From NCBI GenBank assembly GCA_903929355.1, contig CAIYUN010000017.1:62001-126000 (forward strand): DNA of 64,000 nt, written 5' to 3'. This stretch comes from an uncultured Opitutaceae bacterium (lineage in GTDB: Bacteria > Verrucomicrobiota > Verrucomicrobiia > Opitutales > Opitutaceae). The number at the start of each line of letters is the position of its first letter. Positions within the stretch are counted from its first letter, which is position 1. A program made the position numbers and the translations under genes. Below are positions 45,831 through 55,122 of the stretch, in pieces. Under the pieces are notes generated by a model that had not been told where the DNA came from, made no database searches, and worked only from the letters and a program-made list of their open reading frames with translations.

Positions 45831-47071
45831 GCACCCCCGTCATCGAGGTCCGCGACCTCGGCAAATGCTACCGCCTCGGCGCGATCGGGGCGACGACGTT
45901 GCGCGAGGAGTTCTCCGCGCAATGGGCCCGCCTGCGGGGCCGGGCCGGGGCGGCGCAGCCGAAGGACTTCTGGGCGCTGTCGGACATCGCCTTCGACGTG
46001 CAGCCCGGCGAGGTGGTCGGGCTGATCGGCCACAACGGCGCCGGCAAGTCCACCCTGCTGAAAATTCTGTCGCGCATCACGGAACCGACCCGCGGCCGGG
46101 CGGTGCTGCGCGGGCGGGTCGCCTCGCTGCTGGAGGTCGGGACGGGCTTCCATCCCGACCTGAGCGGACGGGAGAACATCTATCTCAACGGGGCGATCCT
46201 CGGCATGACCCGGGAGGAGATCCGGCGGAAATTCGACGAGATTGTCGCATTCGCCGAGGTGGCGAAATTCATCGACACGCCGGTGAAGCGCTACAGCAGC
46301 GGCATGTATGTGCGGCTGGCCTTTGCGGTGGCGGCCCACCTCGAGCCGGAGATCCTGGTCATCGACGAGGTGCTGGCGGTCGGCGACGCGGCGTTTCAGA
46401 AAAAGTGCCTCGGGAAAATCGGCGAGGTCTCACGCGACGCCGGGCGCACCGTGCTGTTCGTCAGCCACAACATGGGGGTGGTGGCCAATCTCTGCTCGCG
46501 GGCCATCCTCCTCAAGGACGGCCGGGTGCTCAAGGACGGCCCGGCCAACCAGGTGGTCTCAAGCTACATCCAGGCCGGGGCGCAGGGGGTGGGGGAGGTC
46601 GAATGGCGGGCGGAAACCCCGGATGTGACGAGCGAGCGCCTCCGGCTGCGGGCCGCGCGCATCGTGCTGGACGGGGTGGCGACGGGCGATGTGCCGATCG
46701 ACCGGGAGGTGGCGCTGGAATACGACTTCGAGGTGCGCGGGGCGCGGGCGAACGTGACCTCCAGCATCCATCTTTTTGACAAACAAGGGGTGTGGGTGCT
46801 GTGCTCGGGACCGGCCAGCGCGGACCTGGAGCCCGGCCGGCACCGGCACCGGGTGACCTTCCCGGCGAACTTTCTCAACGACGGCCTCTACACGGCCAGT
46901 ATTTTTCTGATCACGAACGTCACCCAGATCCAGGTGCAGAAACGCGAGGCCATCTCCTTCTGCGTGTATGAGACGGGGACGGGCCGCGAGGAATACGGCG
47001 GCGCCATCGGCGGGTGCGTCCGGCCGCGCCTCGAATGGCGGACCGGGCCGGTTCCAACCGTGGAAAACTGA
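45827..47071 (+). CDS. wzt: polysaccharide ABC exporter ATPase with C-terminal extension (Wzt)
   Basis: The 414-residue ATPase has Walker A GLIGHNGAGKST, the family's EVGTGFHPDLSGRENIYLNG and signature YSSGMYVRLAFAVA, and Walker B LVIDEVLAVGDAAFQKK. After about residue 255 a 150-residue beta-rich domain follows (SSIHLFDKQGVWVLCSGP, NDGLYTASIFLITN). In known Wzt proteins this domain recognises the non-reducing end or cap of the exported O-antigen. That implies chain capping, perhaps by one of the methyl- or acyltransferases downstream. Confidence 0.95.
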   Translation: MSTPVIEVRDLGKCYRLGAIGATTLREEFSAQWARLRGRAGAAQPKDFWALSDIAFDVQPGEVVGLIGHNGAGKSTLLKILSRITEPTRGRAVLRGRVASLLEVGTGFHPDLSGRENIYLNGAILGMTREEIRRKFDEIVAFAEVAKFIDTPVKRYSSGMYVRLAFAVAAHLEPEILVIDEVLAVGDAAFQKKCLGKIGEVSRDAGRTVLFVSHNMGVVANLCSRAILLKDGRVLKDGPANQVVSSYIQAGAQGVGEVEWRAETPDVTSERLRLRAARIVLDGVATGDVPIDREVALEYDFEVRGARANVTSSIHLFDKQGVWVLCSGPASADLEPGRHRHRVTFPANFLNDGLYTASIFLITNVTQIQVQKREAISFCVYETGTGREEYGGAIGGCVRPRLEWRTGPVPTVEN

Positions 47072-47074
47072 CGC

Positions 47075-48082
47075 ATGGTCACCGTTGTCATCCCCACCGC
47101 CGCCCGCCCCGCCCTGCTCCGCGAGGCGTTGGCCTCGGTGTGGGCGCAGACCGCCCGGGCCCGCATCGCGCAGGTGCTGGTGTCGGAAAACGCGGGCGGC
47201 ACCGAGTCGGAAAAAGTCTGCGCGGAGTTTGGCGGTCTGCCCATCAAGTATGTCCGGCGGGATCCGCCGCTGGACCGGCTGGCGCACGCCCGCGCGATTT
47301 TTTGCACGGAGGCCGGCCCGGCGAAGCACACGGCCGTTCTGCACGACGACGACTGGTGGGCGCCCGACCATCTGGCGCGCGCCCTGGCCTGGCTGGACGA
47401 GCACCCGTGGGCCACAGCGTGGACCTGCGCGGCGTTCATGGTCGTCGGCTCCACCCCGGAGATGAACTGTGACGACAACCTGCTGCCCTGGTTTGGCGCG
47501 GGTTTTCCGCCGTTTGACGGAACCTGGGAACTCGACCTCACCGCAGTCATGCTGGCGAACCTCGCCGAAACCACGGTGCGGTACTCGACGCTCGTGGCCC
47601 GCACGGCCGCCCTGGTCCGGGCGGCCGGGGTCGTGTTTGGGATGGAGCACCCCTTCGACAACGACCGCCTGCTTGCCTTCGAGCTCGCGCGACAGGGTCC
47701 GGTCGGGTACCGGCCGCTGCCCACGGCCTTCATCCGCGTGCATCCGGCGCAGCATGTGAATGAATTCGACCGCGAGGCGATGCGGCAACACCGCCGGTCC
47801 AGCACGGGTTACCTGGTCGGCGAATGCACCCGGCTGGGCCTCGATCTCCGCGCCGTCCTGACCGCGCGCCTGGCGCAGTGCCCGGCCGAGACCAAGGACA
47901 AATTCCTCGGTCGGTTCCGGCGGCCGGAATGGGCCGAGGCGCTGACCGCCCACCAGCTGCAGCCCGCCGGCCTCGACCTCCCGCCGGTGGTGCCCGAGGG
48001 CAAAATCAAGGCGGGGCTGAAACAACTGCTGCCCCCCATCGCCCTCAAGGTCGGCCAGCATCTCCGCCAGTCCCGCCGCTGA
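47075..48082 (+). CDS. family 2 glycosyltransferase
   Basis: The 335-residue protein begins MVTVVIPTAARPALLREALA, the first strand of a GT-A fold, and has HDDDWWAPDHLARAL as the metal-binding DxD region. The central part (FGMEHPFDNDRLLAFELA) includes a possible catalytic acid. The C-terminal ~100 residues are helical with no membrane segment. It follows wzt with a 3-nt gap. Donor and acceptor are unknown. Confidence 0.85.
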   Translation: MVTVVIPTAARPALLREALASVWAQTARARIAQVLVSENAGGTESEKVCAEFGGLPIKYVRRDPPLDRLAHARAIFCTEAGPAKHTAVLHDDDWWAPDHLARALAWLDEHPWATAWTCAAFMVVGSTPEMNCDDNLLPWFGAGFPPFDGTWELDLTAVMLANLAETTVRYSTLVARTAALVRAAGVVFGMEHPFDNDRLLAFELARQGPVGYRPLPTAFIRVHPAQHVNEFDREAMRQHRRSSTGYLVGECTRLGLDLRAVLTARLAQCPAETKDKFLGRFRRPEWAEALTAHQLQPAGLDLPPVVPEGKIKAGLKQLLPPIALKVGQHLRQSRR

Positions 48083-48100
48083 CGCCGACCCCGTGCGCGC

Positions 48101-49225
48101 ATGAAATACGCCTTTGTTTCGACCATCACGCACTACCCCTCGGGAGGGGCGGACGTGCTGTGGACCCGGGCAGCCGCCCGCGCCCTCGCGGGAGGGGCGG
48201 AGGTGCTCGTCGTCATCCCACCGGCGTATGCCCCCCATCCCGCGATGCGGGCGCTGGCCGATGCAGGCGCGCGCCTGCTGGTGCGCCCGGGACTCTCAAC
48301 CTACCGAGGTCGGCTGGACGGCCTGCGCCGGAGCCTGCGCCGCTGGGGCGGCGAACAGGATGCCGAAGCGGTGCTCCGGAAATTCGCGCCCGACCGGACT
48401 TTCTTCTGTCAGGGAGGCCTCGCCGACAGCATGCTTGAGGAAGGGTTGCTCAAAGTCCTCGGGGAGGGCGGGCATCCCTTTGATCTCATCTGCCAGTCGA
48501 ATGACGACAACAGCCTCTTCACCGAGTCGGAGAGGCAGCGGGTGAAGGCCCTGTTCGGCCGCGCGCGCGCCCTCTGGTTCGTGTCGCAGGCCAACCGGTC
48601 GCGGGCCGAGATCCAACTGGCGCAGCCGCTACCCAACGCGCGTCTGGTGCAGAATCCGGTGGATCTGCCGCCCGCCGCCGCGCTGCCCTGGCCCGGGGGC
48701 GACACCGTCAAGCTGGCGGTGGTGGCACGGTGGGAGCCCTATCCGAAAGGGCTGGACCTGCTGCTGCCCGCCCTCGGGCGGGCGCTGGGCGCCGAACCCG
48801 GCTGGGAACTGCGTTTCCACGGGCGGGGCGAGGGGAGGGGATACCTGGAGCAACTGGCCGAACAGCACGGCATCGGCGCGCGGGTCTCGTTTCAAGGCTA
48901 TGCGACCAATATCGCCGAAATCTGGCGGGAGCACCACCTCCTGCTCCTGCCGTCGCGCCTGGAAGGGTGCTCCCTGGCGATGATCGAGGCGATGCTTAGC
49001 GGCCGGCCCGTGCTTGCCACCGCGGTGGGCGGGGCGCCGGAATGGATTGAGGACGGGCGGGAGGGCTTTCTCTGCCCCGCGCCGACGGTTGCTCTGCTCG
49101 CGGAGACACTGACCCGGGCCTGGAAGCAGCGCGAGCGCTGGCGGGAACTAGGCCTGGCCGCCAATCGGCGGGCCAGCGCGCTGCGCGACCCGGCCCCGGA
49201 GGAAAGGCTGCTGGCTCCGACCTGA
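48101..49225 (+). CDS. family 4 glycosyltransferase
   Basis: The 374-residue GT-B protein opens MKYAFVSTITHYPSGGADVLW. In the second domain it has VVARWEPYPKGLDLLLPAL, FHGRGEGRGYLEQL and LPSRLEGCSLAMIEAMLSGRPV, with the two conserved Glu residues of GT4 enzymes and VGGAPEWI after them. It is 18 nt downstream of the GT2 gene and 3 nt upstream of an acyltransferase gene. Confidence 0.92.
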   Translation: MKYAFVSTITHYPSGGADVLWTRAAARALAGGAEVLVVIPPAYAPHPAMRALADAGARLLVRPGLSTYRGRLDGLRRSLRRWGGEQDAEAVLRKFAPDRTFFCQGGLADSMLEEGLLKVLGEGGHPFDLICQSNDDNSLFTESERQRVKALFGRARALWFVSQANRSRAEIQLAQPLPNARLVQNPVDLPPAAALPWPGGDTVKLAVVARWEPYPKGLDLLLPALGRALGAEPGWELRFHGRGEGRGYLEQLAEQHGIGARVSFQGYATNIAEIWREHHLLLLPSRLEGCSLAMIEAMLSGRPVLATAVGGAPEWIEDGREGFLCPAPTVALLAETLTRAWKQRERWRELGLAANRRASALRDPAPEERLLAPT

Positions 49226-49228
49226 CCG

Positions 49229-50371
49229 ATGCCAGCCAAAGCACCGATGCTGCAGGCCGGCACCGCGCCATTCCGGGCGTCCGGCCAGGCGAGGGAGGCC
49301 GAGTCCCACCGGCCGCAGCTCGACGCGCTGCGCGGGCTGGCCGTGTTGACGGTGATGCTCTACCATTTTTCCCCCACCCTGGAGGCGCACGCGCCAGATC
49401 TCGGCCTGGCCGGGGTGCGGCTTTTTTTCGGGTTGAGCGGATTTTTGATCACCGGCATCCTCCTCCGGTGCCGCGACCGGATCCAGGACGGCCAAAGCAC
49501 GGTGGGCTTCCAACTGCGGCGGTTTTACCTGCGGCGCTCGTTGCGCATTTTTCCGGCGTTTTACGCCACCCTGTTCCTCGCCGCGGCGCTGAACATGGAC
49601 GGGGCACGGCCGACCTTCTGGTGGAATTGTTTTTATGCCTCCAACTTCCAAATGGCCTGGCATGGGTCGTGGCCCGGCATCATGTCGCATTTTTGGAGCC
49701 TGGCGGTGGAGGAGCAGTTTTACCTCATCTGGCCCTGGCTCGTGCTGTTCGCTCCGCCGCGGCGGCTGCCCCAACTGATCGGCCTCGCCTGTGTGCTAGG
49801 GCCGGTGACCCGCGCGGTCTCGCTCATGGTCGCGCCGGACAACCCGGTCGCCGCCGTCGTGCTCACGCCCTCGTGCCTCGACCAACTGGGGGCCGGGGCG
49901 CTGCTCGCCTGGCTTTGGCACACGCGCGGGGCGGCCGCCGCGCTGCCCGCGAGGTGGCGGAGGACCGGGCTCGTGCTGCTCATGACGGCGGTGCCGGCGC
50001 AGATTCTCCTGTGGCCGGAAGGCAGGTGGTCCATCGTGCTGGCCCCGGTCGTGCAGGCGGTCGCGTTCGCGGCTCTCATTGACGGGGCGGGGCGGGGCTT
50101 TGGCGGGGTCGTCGGGGCGGGGCTGAACTGGCGACCGCTCCGCTGGACCGGCCAGATCAGCTACGGCCTCTATCTGCTCCACAATTTCTCCCACTGGTGG
50201 GGACCGCGGATCCTGCGGCAACTGACGAACTACCGCCAGGCCTACTTCACCAACGAGGCGATCCATGTGCTTTATCTGACCCTCCTGTCCTTCGGCGCGG
50301 CCACCACGAGCTGGTATCTGTGGGAGCGCCCCCTCAACCGCCTGAAGAGCCGAATCAACTACACTGCATGA
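49229..50371 (+). CDS. acyltransferase 3 family membrane protein (OafA-like)
   Basis: The 380-residue protein has about ten transmembrane helices and the family marks RPQLDALRGLAVLTVMLYHF (first helix with the catalytic-region His) and RLFFGLSGFLITGILL. HFWSLAVEEQFYLIWPW follows. Such enzymes O-acetylate glycans during or after export. The near-N-terminal RPQLDALRGLAV fixes orientation. Its stop overlaps the next start by 4 nt. Confidence 0.93.
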   Translation: MPAKAPMLQAGTAPFRASGQAREAESHRPQLDALRGLAVLTVMLYHFSPTLEAHAPDLGLAGVRLFFGLSGFLITGILLRCRDRIQDGQSTVGFQLRRFYLRRSLRIFPAFYATLFLAAALNMDGARPTFWWNCFYASNFQMAWHGSWPGIMSHFWSLAVEEQFYLIWPWLVLFAPPRRLPQLIGLACVLGPVTRAVSLMVAPDNPVAAVVLTPSCLDQLGAGALLAWLWHTRGAAAALPARWRRTGLVLLMTAVPAQILLWPEGRWSIVLAPVVQAVAFAALIDGAGRGFGGVVGAGLNWRPLRWTGQISYGLYLLHNFSHWWGPRILRQLTNYRQAYFTNEAIHVLYLTLLSFGAATTSWYLWERPLNRLKSRINYTA

Positions 50372-51036
50372 AAAATGTCCTCAAACGTCTGCTGATCGCG
50401 CGGCCGGTCACCCGGCTCTCGGCCGGCCCTCTCATTGCCCGTTATCTCCGCACCCATGCAGAGAGAAAGCTCCATCTCGGCGGCTCCGGCATGCAAGGAT
50501 GGCTCAATAGCGATCTTGAGCCTTCGCACTGGCGCACCGTGCGGCTCGACGCCACCCGGCCGTTTCCCCTGCCGGACGCGAGCTTCAGCCTGGTTTTTTC
50601 CGAACACATGATCGAGCATGTTCCACTGGAGGGGGCGAGGAGGATGCTCGCCGAGGCCCACCGTGTGTTGCAGCCGGGCGGACGCATCCGGATCGCGACG
50701 CCGGACCTCGCCCGCATCATCGGCCTCTATGGAACCACGGACGCCGCCCGGCGCGACTACCTCCGCTGGTCGCTGGCGCACAACCATCTCCCCGGCGACC
50801 TGCCGGCCGATGTCGTGGTGATCAACAGCCTGTTCCACGACCACGGGCACCAGTTTCTGTTTGACGAGGAGGCGCTCACGCTGGTGCTGCGCGCCGCCGG
50901 ATTCACGGGGATCCAACGGCATGCGCCCGGCGAAAGTGAACACCCCGGGCTGCGCAACCTGGAGATGCACCATTACGTCATCGGCCACGCGGCCAACAAC
51001 TTCGAGACCCTCGTCCTCGAAGCCGGAAAAACATGA
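50368..51036 (+). CDS. SAM-dependent methyltransferase
   Basis: The 222-residue protein has an AdoMet-type core: KLHLGGSGMQGWLNSDLEP (glycine loop), then DASFSLVFSEHMIEHVPL and RMLAEAHRVLQPGGRIRIATPD, the post-II and post-III motifs of methyltransferase 11. It is soluble, has no signal peptide, and is coupled by ATGA overlaps on both sides. It may methylate a sugar or cap the chain recognised by Wzt; that is inference. Confidence 0.9.
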   Translation: MKNVLKRLLIARPVTRLSAGPLIARYLRTHAERKLHLGGSGMQGWLNSDLEPSHWRTVRLDATRPFPLPDASFSLVFSEHMIEHVPLEGARRMLAEAHRVLQPGGRIRIATPDLARIIGLYGTTDAARRDYLRWSLAHNHLPGDLPADVVVINSLFHDHGHQFLFDEEALTLVLRAAGFTGIQRHAPGESEHPGLRNLEMHHYVIGHAANNFETLVLEAGKT

Positions 51037-51959
51037 GCCAACCCGGCCTCTCTGTCGTCATTTGCACGCACAACCCGCGGGCCGATTACCTGGCCCGCAC
51101 GCTGTCCGGCCTCAAGGCCCAGACGCTGGCGTCCGACCAATGGGAGCTGCTCCTGGTGGACAACGCCTCCCGGGTGCCGCACGCCGCCGGGGCCGGACAG
51201 CCCGGCCACGCCGCGGCCCGCGTGGTGGCCGAACCGGAGGTGGGTCTCACCGCGGCCCGCCTACGGGGCATAGATGAGGCGCGGGCCGACCTGATCGTGT
51301 TCGTGGACGATGACAACATTCTGGCGCCTGATTATCTCGCCCGGGCCGCCGCACTCGCCGCCGCGTGGCCGATGCTCGGGGTCTGGGGCTGTGGCACCTA
51401 CTCGCCCGAGTGGGAGGTCGCCCCGGCGGCCTGCCACGAGGAGTTTCTCAGTTACCTCGCGGTCGGCCGGGCGGCGCGCGACCGCTGGTCGAACCAGCCA
51501 TTTGACTACTCCGCGACCCCCGCCGGCGCCGGCCTGTGCGCACGGATCGCGGTCGCCCGCCGCTACGCCGAAAACGTCCGCCACGATCCCCGCCGCAAGC
51601 TGCTCGGCCGCACCGGCGGCAACCTCGCCGGGTGCGAGGACTTCGATCTTGCGCTTACCGCCATCGACCTGGGGCTCGGCACCGGGGTGTTCACCGCGCT
51701 GGCGCTCACGCACCTGATGCCCCGCGGCCGGGTGGAGGAGGCCTATTTGCTGCGGCTGGTCGAAGGCCACGCCTGCTCGACCGTGCTGCTGCACGCGCTG
51801 CGCGGCGCCTGCGGGAACCCGCCGGACGGAGGGTGGCTCGCACGGGTGCGGGAGTTCCGCCTCCGCCGTGCGCTCAACCCGGTCGCGCGCCAGATCCATG
51901 ACGCGCGCCGCCGGGGCGAGGCCCGGGGCTGGGACGCGCTGAAAGCCGCCACGCCGTGA
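51033..51959 (+). CDS. family 2 glycosyltransferase (first of a tandem pair)
   Basis: The 308-residue GT-A enzyme opens MSQPGLSVVICTHNPRADYL, with LLLVDNAS, EPEVGLTAARLRGIDEARAD and the DxD motif in IVFVDDDNILAPDYL. A late NLAGCEDFDLALTAIDLGLG provides the acceptor-side acidic pair. It closely resembles the next gene in motif order and spacing, including VGLTAARLRG, suggesting duplication. ATGA coupling to the methyltransferase gene precedes it. Confidence 0.9.
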   Translation: MSQPGLSVVICTHNPRADYLARTLSGLKAQTLASDQWELLLVDNASRVPHAAGAGQPGHAAARVVAEPEVGLTAARLRGIDEARADLIVFVDDDNILAPDYLARAAALAAAWPMLGVWGCGTYSPEWEVAPAACHEEFLSYLAVGRAARDRWSNQPFDYSATPAGAGLCARIAVARRYAENVRHDPRRKLLGRTGGNLAGCEDFDLALTAIDLGLGTGVFTALALTHLMPRGRVEEAYLLRLVEGHACSTVLLHALRGACGNPPDGGWLARVREFRLRRALNPVARQIHDARRRGEARGWDALKAATP

Positions 51960-51977
51960 ACGGAAAATTCCCCGCCC

Positions 51978-52913
51978 ATGCTCACCGCCATCCTGCCCGC
52001 GCGCAACCCGAACCCCACCCGGTGGGGACGCGTCTTTCAGGCGCTCGCGGCGCAGACGCTGGCGCGGGGCGAGTGGGAGATTGTGATTGTGGACAACGCC
52101 AGCGACCAACCCTGCGATCCGCCGGCCGGACTGGCGGGATTGCCGGCCTGGCGGCGGGTCGTCGAGCCGGAGTTGGGCCTCACGCCCGCCCGCCTGCGCG
52201 GCCTGGCCGAGGCGCGCGGTGATGTGGTGGTCTTCGTCGACGATGACAATGTGCTCGACCCGGCGCACCTCGCCGCCGCCGCGCGGCATTTTGCCGGAAA
52301 TCCGCGCCTGGGCGCGGCGGGCGGCCCGGTCATGCCGGAGTTTGAGCCGCCACCCCCGGAATGGACGCGCGAATTTCACGGCTTGCTCGCGCTGTGCGAC
52401 CACGGGCCCGGGCCCCGGCTGGCGCGCGGCGCACCCGGCGCGACCTGGCCCGAGTTTGCCCCGGTGGGCGCCGGCCTCTGTGTTCGCCGCGAAGCCGCGA
52501 ACCTTTACCTCCGGGCGCTGGAGCAAGACCCCTCGCGCCGCCGCCTGGACCGGGCTGGCCGCTCGCTGGCCTCGGGGGGCGACAATGATCTGGTCTTCAC
52601 TGTGCTGCAAGGCGGCTGGGATGTCGGTTATTTTCCCGAATTGAAAGTCACCCACCTGATTCCGCCGGGTCGCCTGGAGGCGGACTACCTGGCGCGGCTC
52701 AACGAGGGCATCCAACGCACCTGGGTGCGCGTGCTCGCGCTGCACGGTCAGCAACCGTGGCGGCCGGTCGCCCCGTGGACGGTGCCGCTCCGGTCGGCGC
52801 GGGCGTGGCTCCGGTCGGCCGCGTGGCAGGGCCCTGCGAACCGCGTCCGTTGGCGCGGGCTGGTCGGTCGCTTCCGCGGCCAGGCCGGGCTGCGGGACAA
52901 CGCCCCCCCATGA
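51978..52913 (+). CDS. family 2 glycosyltransferase (second of a tandem pair)
   Basis: The 311-residue enzyme reads MLTAILPARNPNPTRWGRVF at the start, then EIVIVDNASDQP, EPELGLTPARLRGLAEARGD and VVFVDDDNVLDPAHL, and SLASGGDNDLVFTVLQGGWD near residue 200. The layout parallels the preceding gene throughout. It starts 18 nt after it and overlaps the following GT4 start by 4 nt. Confidence 0.9.
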   Translation: MLTAILPARNPNPTRWGRVFQALAAQTLARGEWEIVIVDNASDQPCDPPAGLAGLPAWRRVVEPELGLTPARLRGLAEARGDVVVFVDDDNVLDPAHLAAAARHFAGNPRLGAAGGPVMPEFEPPPPEWTREFHGLLALCDHGPGPRLARGAPGATWPEFAPVGAGLCVRREAANLYLRALEQDPSRRRLDRAGRSLASGGDNDLVFTVLQGGWDVGYFPELKVTHLIPPGRLEADYLARLNEGIQRTWVRVLALHGQQPWRPVAPWTVPLRSARAWLRSAAWQGPANRVRWRGLVGRFRGQAGLRDNAPP

Positions 52914-54100
52914 ACCGGCCCCTGCATGTTGGTCTGCTCACCCCGTCACTGGCCGGCGTCACCGGCGTGGACAGTGGGATTGGCGCGCACTTCCGCCATC
53001 TGGCCGACGCGCTCACCGACGCCGGCCACCGGGCCACCGTGCTGCTGGTCAGCGAAAAAAGCGTGCTCCCGACCAATCTGCCCTTTGCCTTGAACGTGGT
53101 GCCAGTCCCGCCGCCCGCCGTCGCGCGTCTGCTCGGCCGGCTGAGCTGGCAGCTCCACCAATGGTGCTGCCTGCGTGCGGGCTTTCGGGCGGCGACCGTG
53201 GTGGCGCGGGGGCAGGCGGTCGACCTTTGGGAAACCACGAGCACCGGCTCGCTGGCGCTGGAATACCTCGCGGACCGCCGGCGGCCCCCCGTCGTGACCC
53301 GGGTCTCGACGACGGCGGCCCAGCTCCGCGCCACGAACGCCGGGGCGGCGAACTGGATCAGCCGGCGCATCGAAGGATGGGAGCACACCGCCGTGGACCG
53401 GAGCGACCGGGTGTTCACCCACTCCGAGTCGCACCGGCGCGCGCTCGCGCAGGAGTTCGGGCTCGCGCCCGAGTCCATCCGGGTGATTCCGCACGGCATC
53501 CCCATCCCCGCCGAGATCACCGTGCGGACACCGGTGGCCGGTCGGTGTGAGATTCTGTTCGTCGGCCGCCTGGAACACCGGAAGGGGATCGACCTGCTGC
53601 TGTCGGCCCTGCCCCGGGTGCTGGAGGCGGCGCCGCAGGCCCGCTTCACGCTCGTCGGCGCCGACCGGGGGAATTACTGGCAGAACCAGTGGCAACAAAC
53701 CGTGCCGGCGGCCTGGCGCGACCGGGTGCGATTTGCCGGGGTCGTGGACGCGGCGGATTTGGCGGAGCATTATCGCACGGCCGACCTGTTTGTCGCGCCT
53801 TCGCGCTATGAGTCATTCGGCCTGATTTTTGCGGAGGCGATGGCGCGGGCGCTGCCCGTGGTCGCGCTCCGCGCCCCCGGAGCAACGGACCTGATCGACG
53901 ACGGTGCGACCGGCCGGCTCGCGCCGCCCGAGGACGCGGCGGGACTGGCCGCCGTGCTGACGGAACTCGCCCTGGACCCCGCCCAACGCCAACGGTTGGG
54001 CCTCGCGGCGCGCCACGCGGTGGAGACCCGCTACTCGCTGCCCGCGTTGGCTGCCGCCAGCGTGGCGTTCTACCGCGAAACCCTCGCCCCCGGTCCGTGA
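52910..54100 (+). CDS. family 4 glycosyltransferase
   Basis: The 396-residue GT-B protein begins MNRPLHVGLLTPSLAGVTGV. The second domain carries ILFVGRLEHRKGIDLLLSAL, FTLVGADRGNYWQNQW and APSRYESFGLIFAEAMARAL, the ExFGxxxxE motif, followed by RAPGATDLIDDG. The start at 52910 gives the ATGA overlap; a longer frame to 52757 lies inside the preceding gene. It ends with a GTGA overlap with the next gene. Confidence 0.93.
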   Translation: MNRPLHVGLLTPSLAGVTGVDSGIGAHFRHLADALTDAGHRATVLLVSEKSVLPTNLPFALNVVPVPPPAVARLLGRLSWQLHQWCCLRAGFRAATVVARGQAVDLWETTSTGSLALEYLADRRRPPVVTRVSTTAAQLRATNAGAANWISRRIEGWEHTAVDRSDRVFTHSESHRRALAQEFGLAPESIRVIPHGIPIPAEITVRTPVAGRCEILFVGRLEHRKGIDLLLSALPRVLEAAPQARFTLVGADRGNYWQNQWQQTVPAAWRDRVRFAGVVDAADLAEHYRTADLFVAPSRYESFGLIFAEAMARALPVVALRAPGATDLIDDGATGRLAPPEDAAGLAAVLTELALDPAQRQRLGLAARHAVETRYSLPALAAASVAFYRETLAPGP

Positions 54101-55122
54101 CTCCCGATCTCTCAGTGATCATCCCGGTTTACAACCGGGGCAAACTCATCCACCACACGCTGGAAAGCGTGCGCCGGGCGTCCCCGGGACTCGCCGTCGA
54201 GGTCGTCATCGTGGACGACGGCTCGGACCGGCCGGCCGCCGAGGCCATCGCCGGGCTGGGCTACCGGCCGGAAAAGATCATCCGCCAGCCCAACCGGGGC
54301 CTGTTGTTCGCCCGGCTCGCGGGTCTGGCGGCGGCGAGCGGCCGCCACCTGGTGTTTCTCGACTCGGACGACCTGGTCTCCCCGGAGAAATTCCGGCTCC
54401 AGGTTGGCGCGATGGACGCGGCGTCGGCCGAGGTGAGCTACACCGACACCGCGCATGGCACCATCGATGGCGAATACGACCAGCTGGTCTTCACTGCGGA
54501 CGAACCGCTGGCCGCCACGGACGACCCGGCGAGATTTTTCATCACCGTCCAACCACCGCCCCACGCCCCGGTCTTCCGGACCGACTGGCTGCGGACCGTC
54601 GTGAACGGGGCATTTTTCCCGCCGTCGCCGCTCTACAATCAGGTGGCGGAAATCTGGTTTTACCACAATGCCGCCACCCGGGCGGCCCGCGTCGTCAAGG
54701 TCGACGGCCCGCACACGATCGTCGGCCGCCACCCGGGCGCGCGACTCACGGACCATTGGGAGAAACTGGCCATCGCGTCGCTCGCCGTGATGGAGGCGTT
54801 CGCGCGCTCCTGCCCCCGGCAACCGGCCACCGCGCACGCGCGGCAGTTGGTGGCGGAGAAGGCCTTTCGCTCCTGGCGTCGGCTGCCGCGGGGCTTCTCG
54901 CCGGAGTTTGGGACGCGTGAGCTGGGGGTCTGGCAGCGGCTCAAATGCGACCGGCGCCTGGAACGGCTGGGCGGGCCGGTCTTCCAAAACCTGGCACGTT
55001 GCCTCGGCCCGGCCGGCGCCGGCCGCCTGATGCGGCGCTGGCAAAACCAACCCTACGCCGCCTGCCGCACGCTCGACGAAGACACCCTCGACCGGCTCCT
55101 CGCCGCCCTGCCCGCGCCATGA
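54097..55122 (+). CDS. family 2 glycosyltransferase
   Basis: The 341-residue GT-A protein starts from GTG as MTPDLSVIIPVYNRGKLIHH. It has VEVVIVDDGSDRPAAEAIAG, NRGLLFARLAGLAAASGRHL and the DxD in LVFLDSDDLVSPEKFRLQ. The late ISEF-like region reads FPPSPLYNQVAEIWFYHNAA. This is the only GTGA (rather than ATGA) overlap in the operon. Confidence 0.92.
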   Translation: MTPDLSVIIPVYNRGKLIHHTLESVRRASPGLAVEVVIVDDGSDRPAAEAIAGLGYRPEKIIRQPNRGLLFARLAGLAAASGRHLVFLDSDDLVSPEKFRLQVGAMDAASAEVSYTDTAHGTIDGEYDQLVFTADEPLAATDDPARFFITVQPPPHAPVFRTDWLRTVVNGAFFPPSPLYNQVAEIWFYHNAATRAARVVKVDGPHTIVGRHPGARLTDHWEKLAIASLAVMEAFARSCPRQPATAHARQLVAEKAFRSWRRLPRGFSPEFGTRELGVWQRLKCDRRLERLGGPVFQNLARCLGPAGAGRLMRRWQNQPYAACRTLDEDTLDRLLAALPAP

